64,000 nt of DNA. Origin: Callipepla californica brunnescens (taxonomy: Eukaryota; Chordata; Aves; Galliformes; Odontophoridae). Below the pieces are notes generated by a model. The model made no database searches and was not told the DNA's origin. It saw nothing but the letters and a program-made list of their open reading frames with translations. The position numbers were made by a program, and so were the translations under genes. The stretch is from positions 1,302,001 to 1,366,000 of the forward strand of contig JALIRH010000095.1 of NCBI GenBank assembly GCA_023055505.1. Reading direction: 5' to 3'. Below, in pieces: positions 58,093-64,000 of this stretch (position 1 is the first letter of the stretch; every line of letters starts with the position of its first letter).

Positions 58093-61000
58093 CAAACAAA
58101 CAATTCATTCCCTTTTTCTTTTGGAACGGTATGTTATTCAGATCTAAAAAGTCAAATAGTAGCGTTAAGTACGTTAAACTTTTTCTTCTACCAAATGTAT
58201 GTTTGATTCCACCTCTTCTAAGTGTTTCCCAAAAACACTATCATCGGAGCGTTGCAAAAGCCTTCTTTAACAAGCAGAGCAAACCGGCAGAGTGTTAATA
58301 TTCGAACCGCTCAGAACCTCGGATTCCGCTCGAATCGCATCAATCGCGGCTACTGCTGCTTTTGCCGCTGAAGAAAGACGCCAGCCAGACGGCAGCTATG
58401 CACTGAATCGCGGCTTTTCAAAAATCAGCCGGTAGCGGTCCTATTCCAACAATTCGCGGTTTACACGTGAAAGTGACTCGGTTTCAGGAGTTGGAAGAGA
58501 ATGTGTGCTGGATCCCAGTTTTAATAGGAGTGAAAGTTTTAATTCCTATTCTGCTCTGTTACTGTATGCAACGTACGTCTGAATCGTTCATTCATCTGCG
58601 AGCACGTTTTCCTTCTTTTCTCTGGCCAGTGCTGTTATCCTTTTAACTACCTTAATCTAACACATTCACTTCAATTTTCTTACAATACCCGCGGATCTTT
58701 CTCATTCTCTCTCAAAAAGGTATGTTTTTCAGAACTATGGAAGCAATGGAGAAGCGTTAAGTACGGAAAGCTGGTTCCTCTCCCAAAGGCGTGTGTGATT
58801 CCACCGCTTCTAAGGGTTCCACAGAAAACCTTGTCACCGGAGCATCGGAATAGCCCCCTTTAAGAAGCAGAGCAAAGCGGCCGAGAGTTTGATGCTCGAA
58901 CCGCGCTTAGCCGCGGATTCCGATTCAATCGCACCGTCGCGGCTCCTGCTGCTTTTGCCGTCTGAAGAAAGACGCCAGTACAGCCGGTAAAAGTGCACTG
59001 AATCGCGCTTCAGTAATCAGCCGGTAGCGGTTCTTCTCCAACAAATCGCGGTTTACACGTGAAAGTGACTCGGTTTCAGGAGTTGTATGTGTTTGTATGC
59101 TGCATCCCAATGTTAGTGGGAGGGAAAGTTTTGATTCTCATTCTGCTCTACTACTGATTGCAACGTATCTCTGCATCGTTCATTCATCTACGAGCACGTT
59201 TTCATTCTTTTCTCTGACCAGTCTTGTTATTCCTTTTTTAGTACCTCTAGTCAATACCGTCACACAAGTTTTTCTTGCCAAACAAACAATTCATTCCCTT
59301 TTTCTTTTGGAACGGTATGGTATTCAGAGCTAAAAAGTCAAATAGTAGCGTTAAGTACGTCAAGCTGTTTCTTCTATCAAATGAATATTTGATTCCACCT
59401 TTTCTAAGTGTTCCCCAAAAACACTGCCAGTGGAGCTTTGCCAAAGCCACTTCAAACAAACATAGCAAACCGGCAGCGTGTTAATGTTCGAACCGCGAAG
59501 AACTTTGAATTCCGCTCGAATCTCATCAATCGCGGCTACTGCTGCTTTTGCCGTTGAAGAAAGACGCCAGTCAGACAGCAGCAGTGCACTGAATCGCGGC
59601 TTTTCAAAAATCAGCCGGTAGCGGTCCTATTCCAACAAATCACGGTTTACACGTGAAAGTGACTCGGTTTAAGGAGTTGTATGTGTATGTATGCTGCATC
59701 CCAATGTTAGTGGGAGGGAAAGTTTTGATTCTCATTCTGCTCTACTACTGATTGCAACGTATGTCTGCATCGTTCATTCATCTACGAGCACGTTTTCATT
59801 CTTTTCTCTGAGCAGTCTTGTTACCTTTTTTAGTTCCTCTAGTTAATACCGTCACACAAGTTTTTCTTGCCAAACAAACAATTCATTCCCTTTTTCTTTT
59901 GGAACGGTATGGTATTCAGAGCTAAAAAGTCAAATAGTAGCGTTAAGTACGTTAAACTTTTTCTTCTACCAAATGTATGTTTGATTCCACCTCTTCTAAG
60001 TGTTTCCCAAAAACACTATCATCGGAGCTTTGCAAATGCCTTCTTTAACAAGCAGAGCAAACCGGCAGAGTGTTAATATTCGAACCGCTCAGAACCTCGG
60101 ATTCCGCTTGAGTCTCATCAATCGCGGCTACTGCTGCTTTTGCCGCTGAAGAAAGACGCCAGTCAGACGGCAGCAGTGCACTGAATCGCGGCTTTTCAAA
60201 AATCAGCCGGTAGCGGTTCTTCTCCAACAATTCGCGGTTTACACGTGAAAGTGACTCGGTTTCAGGAGTTGGAAGAGAATGTGTGCTGGATCCCAGTTTA
60301 ATAGGAGTGAAAGTTTTAATTCTTATTCTGCTCTGTTACTGTATGCAACGTACGTCTGAATCGTTCATTCATCTGCGAGCACGTTTTCATTCTTTTCTCT
60401 GACCAGTGCTCTTATCCTTTTTACTTCCTTAATCTAACACATTCATTTCAATTTTCTTACAATACCGGCGGATCTTTCTCATTCTCTCTCAAAAAGGTAT
60501 GTTTTTCAGAACTATGAAAGCAATGGAGAGGCGTTAAGTACGGAAAGCTGGTTCCTCTCCCAAAGGTGTGTGTGATTCCACCGCTTCTAAGGGTTCCACA
60601 GAAAACCTTGTCACCGGAGCATCGTAATAGCCCCCTTTAAGAAGCAGAGAAAAAGCGGCCGAGAGTTTGATGCTCGAACCGCGCTTAGCCGCGGATTCCC
60701 ATTCAATCGCACCAGTCGCGGCTCCTGCTGCTTTTGCCGCTGAAGAAAGACGCTAGTCAGCCGGTAAAAGTGCACTGAATCGCGGCTTCAGTAATCAGCC
60801 GGTAGCGGTTCTTCTCCAACAAATCGCGGTTTACACGGGAAAGTGACTCGGTTTCAGGAGTTGTATGTGTATGTATGCTGCATCCCAATGTTAGTGGGAG
60901 GGTAAGTTTTGATTCTCATTCTGCTCTGCTACTGAATGCAACGTATGTCTGCATCATTCATTCATCTACGAGCACGTTTTCATTCCTTTCTCTGACCAGT

Positions 61001-61680
61001 CTTGTTATTCCTTTTCAGTACCTCTAGTTAATATCGTCACACAAGTTTTTCTTGCCAAACAAACAATTCATTCCCTTTTTCTTTTGGAACGGTATGGTAT
61101 TCAGAGCTAAAAAGTCAAATAGTAGCGTTAAGTACGTTAAACTTTTTCTTCTACCAAATGTATGTTTGATTCCACCTCTTCTAAGTGTTCCCCAAAAACA
61201 CTGTCAGTGGAGCGATGCAAAAGCCACTTTTAACAAACATAGCAAACCGGCAGCGTGTTAATGTTCGAACCGCGAAGAACCGCGTCTCAGGCTCGAATCG
61301 CATCAATCGCGGCTACTGCTGCTTTTGCCGCTGAAGAAAGACGCCAGTCAGGCGGCAGCAGCAGTGCACTGAATCGCGGCTTTTCAAAAATCAGCCGGTA
61401 GCGGTCCTATTCCAACAAATCGCGTTTTACATGTGGAAGTGACTCGGTTTCAGGAGTTGGAAGTGAATGTATGCTGGATCCCATTGTTACTGGGAAGGAA
61501 AGTTTTGATTCTCATTCTGCTCTGCTACTGAATGCAACGTATGTCTGCATCGTTCATTCATCTGCGAGCACGTTTTCCTTCTTTTCTCTGACCAGTGCTG
61601 TTGTCCTTTTTACTTCCTCAATCTAACACATTCATTTCAATTTTCTTACAATACCCGCGGATCTTTCTCATTCTCTCTCA

Positions 61681-64000
61681 AAAAGGTATGTTTTTCAGAA
61701 CTATGGAAGCAATGGAGAGGAGTTAAGTACGAAAATTTAATTCTCCCAATGGTATGTGTGATTCTACAGCTTCTAAATGTTCCCCATAAAACCTTGTCAC
61801 CGGAGCTTCGTAATAGCCCCATTTAAGAAGCAGTGCAAAGCGGCCGAGAGTTTGATGCTCGAACCGCGCTTAGCCGCGGATTCCGATTCACTCGCATCAG
61901 TCGCGGCTCCTGCTGCTTTTGCCGCTGAAGAAAGACGCCAGTCAGCCGGTAAAAGTGCACTGAATCGCGGCTTTTCAATAATCAGCCGGTAGCGTTCCTA
62001 CTCCAACAAATCGCGGTTTACACGTGAAAGTGACTCGGTTTCAGGAGTTGTAAGTGAATGGATGCCTGATCCCAGTGTTAGTGAGAGGGAAAGTTTTGAT
62101 TCTCATTCTGCACTGCTACTGAATGCAACGTATGCCTGCATCATTCATTCATCTGCGAGCAAGTTTTCATTCTTTTCTCTGAGCAGTCTTGTTACCTTTT
62201 TTAGCACCTCTAGTCACACAAGTTTTTCTTGCCAAACAAACGGACAACTCAGATTGTCATTTGCAACGGTATGATATTCAGAGCTGAGGAAGTGAAATAG
62301 AAGAGTTAAGTACGTCAAGCTGTTTCTTCTACCAAATGTATGTTTGATTCCACCTCTTCGAAGTGTTCCCCAAAAACACTATCATCGGAGCTTTGCAAAA
62401 GCCACTTCAAACAAACATAGCAAACCGGCAGCGTGTTAATGTTCGAACCGCGAAGAACTTTGAATTCCGCTCGAATCTCATCAATCGCGGCTACTGCTGC
62501 TTTTGCCGCTGAAGAAAGACGCCAGTCAGCCGGTAAAAGTGCACTGAATCGCGGCTTCAGTAATCAGCCGGTAGCGGTTCTTCAACAAATCGCGGTTTAC
62601 ACGTGAAAGTGACTCGGTTTCAGGAGTTGGAAGAGAATGTGTGCTGGATCCCAGTGTTAATGGGAAGGAAAGTTTAGATTCTCATTCTGCTCTGCTACTG
62701 AATGCAACGTATGTCTGCATCGTTCATTCATCTGCGAGCACGTTTTCATTCTTTTCTCTGACCAGTGCTGTTATCCTTTTTACTTCCTTAATCTAATACA
62801 CTCACTTCAATTTTCTTACAATACCGGAGGATCTTTCTCATTCTCTCTCAAAAAGGGATGTTTTTCAGAACTATGGAAGCAATGGAGAGACGTTAAGTAC
62901 GGAAAGATAATTCCTCTCCCAAAGGTGTGTGTGATTCCACCGCTTCTAAGGGTTCCCCAGAAAACCTTGTCACCGGAGCATCGGAATAGCTCCCTTTAGA
63001 AGCAGAGAAAAAGCGGCAGAGAATTTGATGCTCGAACCGCGCTTAGCCGCGGATTCCGATTCAATCGCACCAGTCGCGGCTCCTGCTGCTTTTGATGCTG
63101 AAGAAAGACGCCAGTCAGCCTGCTGCCGTGCACTGAATCGCGGCATCAATAATCAGCCGGTAGCTGTTCTTCTTTAACAAATCGCGGTTTACACGTGAAA
63201 GTGACTCCTTTTCAGGAGCTGTAAGTGTATGTATGCTGCATCCCAATGTTAGTGGGAGGGAAAGTTTTAATTCTCATTCTGCTCTCCTACTGAATGCAAC
63301 GTATGTCTGCATCATTCATTCATCTACGAGCACGTTTTCATTCTTTACTCTGACCAGTGTTGTTATTCTTTTTCGTACTATAGTTAATACATGGAAAAAC
63401 TTTTTCTTGTCGAACACAAGTATCTTTCGATTCTCTTTTGCAAAAGTATGGTATTCAGAGATAAAGAAGCAAAAGAGAAAAGTTTATTACGGAAAGCTGT
63501 TTCTTCTACTAATTGCATTTTGTGATTGCACCGCTTCTATATGTTCCCCAAAAACACTGTCATTGAGCATTGCAAAAGCTCCCTTTAACAAACATAGCAA
63601 ACCGGCAGCGTGCTAATGTTCGAACCGCGGAAAACCGTGAATCATGTTCGAATCGCATCAATCGCGGCTCCTGCTGCTTTTGCCGCTGAAGAAAGAAGCC
63701 AGTCAGTTGAAAGACGTGCACTGAATTGCGTCTTCAGTAATCAGCCGGCAGCGTTTCTATTCCAACAAATCGCGGTTGAAACCTGAAAGTGACTCCAATT
63801 CTCGTTTTGTAAGTGAATGGATGCTGGATCCCAGTGTTAGTGAGAGGGAAAGTTTTGATTCTCATGCTGCTCTACTACTGAATGCAACGTATGTCTGCAT
63901 CATTCATTCATCTACGAGCACGTTTTCATTCTTTTCTCTGAGCAGTCTTGTTATTCCTTTTCCTACCTCTAGTTAATATCGTCACACAAGTTTTTCTTGC
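61681..64000 (+). repeat. Higher-order repeat copy 2 (runs off the window)
   Basis: Near-identical copy of 55773-58092, offset 5,908. The match begins at caaaaaggtatg; just upstream the two differ (ctctctcaaaaa here, tttctcgcaaaaa in copy 1). That places a boundary of the duplication, or of a conversion tract, inside the A-type variable third. Confidence 0.88.

Larger units (their letters stand above)
54291..64000 (+). repeat. Satellite array with ~590-bp monomers (subtypes A and B)
   Basis: Using the 'gattcca' box as phase, monomers start at 54320, 54914, 55261, 55852, 56438, 57025, 57616, 58205, 58797, 59391, 59983, 60574, 61168, 61760, 62346, 62933 and 63524. Spacing is 586-594 except one short monomer. 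Conserved boxes include tgcttttgccgctgaagaaa, caaatcgcggtttacacgtg, gaaagtgactcggtttcagg and catcattcattcatctgcga. Subtype A has ttacaatacccgcggatc and aaaaaggtatgtttttcaga; subtype B has caagtttttcttgccaaac and tggaacggtatggtattcag. The two are homologous but diverged over roughly the last third. CpG is frequent. The short reading frames that recur with the monomer have no coding support. I do not recognise the satellite family. Confidence 0.93.

Noticed and set aside
54291..64000. CRISPR array or tandem gene family
   Set aside because: The repeat is ~590 bp without a short repeat/spacer pattern, and no frame stays open across monomers.

Overview
The window looks like vertebrate, most likely bird (galliform, chicken-like), subtelomeric or telomere-adjacent DNA. 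The reasons are kilobases of TTAGGG-derived repeat, an alpharetrovirus-like endogenous retrovirus, GACCCACAGC-type minisatellites, and a short CpG-rich promoter with vertebrate housekeeping motifs. I see no complete protein-coding gene. Almost all short reading frames here are by-products of hexamer and decamer repeats. Species and chromosome are inference.

Layout. 1-85: remnant of another minisatellite. 86-9320: degenerate TTAGGG array with nested segmental duplications. 9321-10912: a truncated, diverged copy ('unit 0') of the block that is amplified further right; it is interrupted by a 574-bp solo LTR with a 5-bp target duplication. 10913-15303: a gene-like island. It holds C-rich and G-rich minisatellites, an isolated exon-like fragment (11515-11640), a TATA-less promoter with ETS, ZNF143-like and NF-Y-like sites (11960-12223), a possible first exon and second exon (12224-12256, 13117-13157), and a decamer minisatellite with four copies of a block resembling a CTCF site. 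15304-19640: a minus-strand, 5'-truncated, inactivated endogenous retrovirus (LTR, polypurine tract, env, integrase, RNase H, RT, end of protease).

19483-53845: seven tandem units of about 4.83-5.10 kb. Each starts with the same ~160-bp retroviral protease fragment, continues with a CCCTAA-oriented degenerate arm of fixed length, switches at CCTAGG exactly 1,681 bases from the unit start, and ends with a TTAGGG-oriented arm. Diagnostic variants order the units as alpha-beta-gamma-alpha-beta-gamma-alpha, a trimeric higher-order repeat of about 14.75 kb. Length changes are confined to the middle TTAGGG tract; neighbouring trimers differ there by whole hexamers.

53846-54290: transition zone. 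54291-64000: an unrelated CpG-containing satellite with ~590-bp monomers of two subtypes (A, B) in a ten-monomer higher-order repeat of 5,908 bp; the second copy begins at about 61681 and runs off the window.

The main story is repeat evolution. A retroviral insertion became fused to telomere-like DNA, the junction was amplified into a higher-order array, and a second, different higher-order satellite abuts it.
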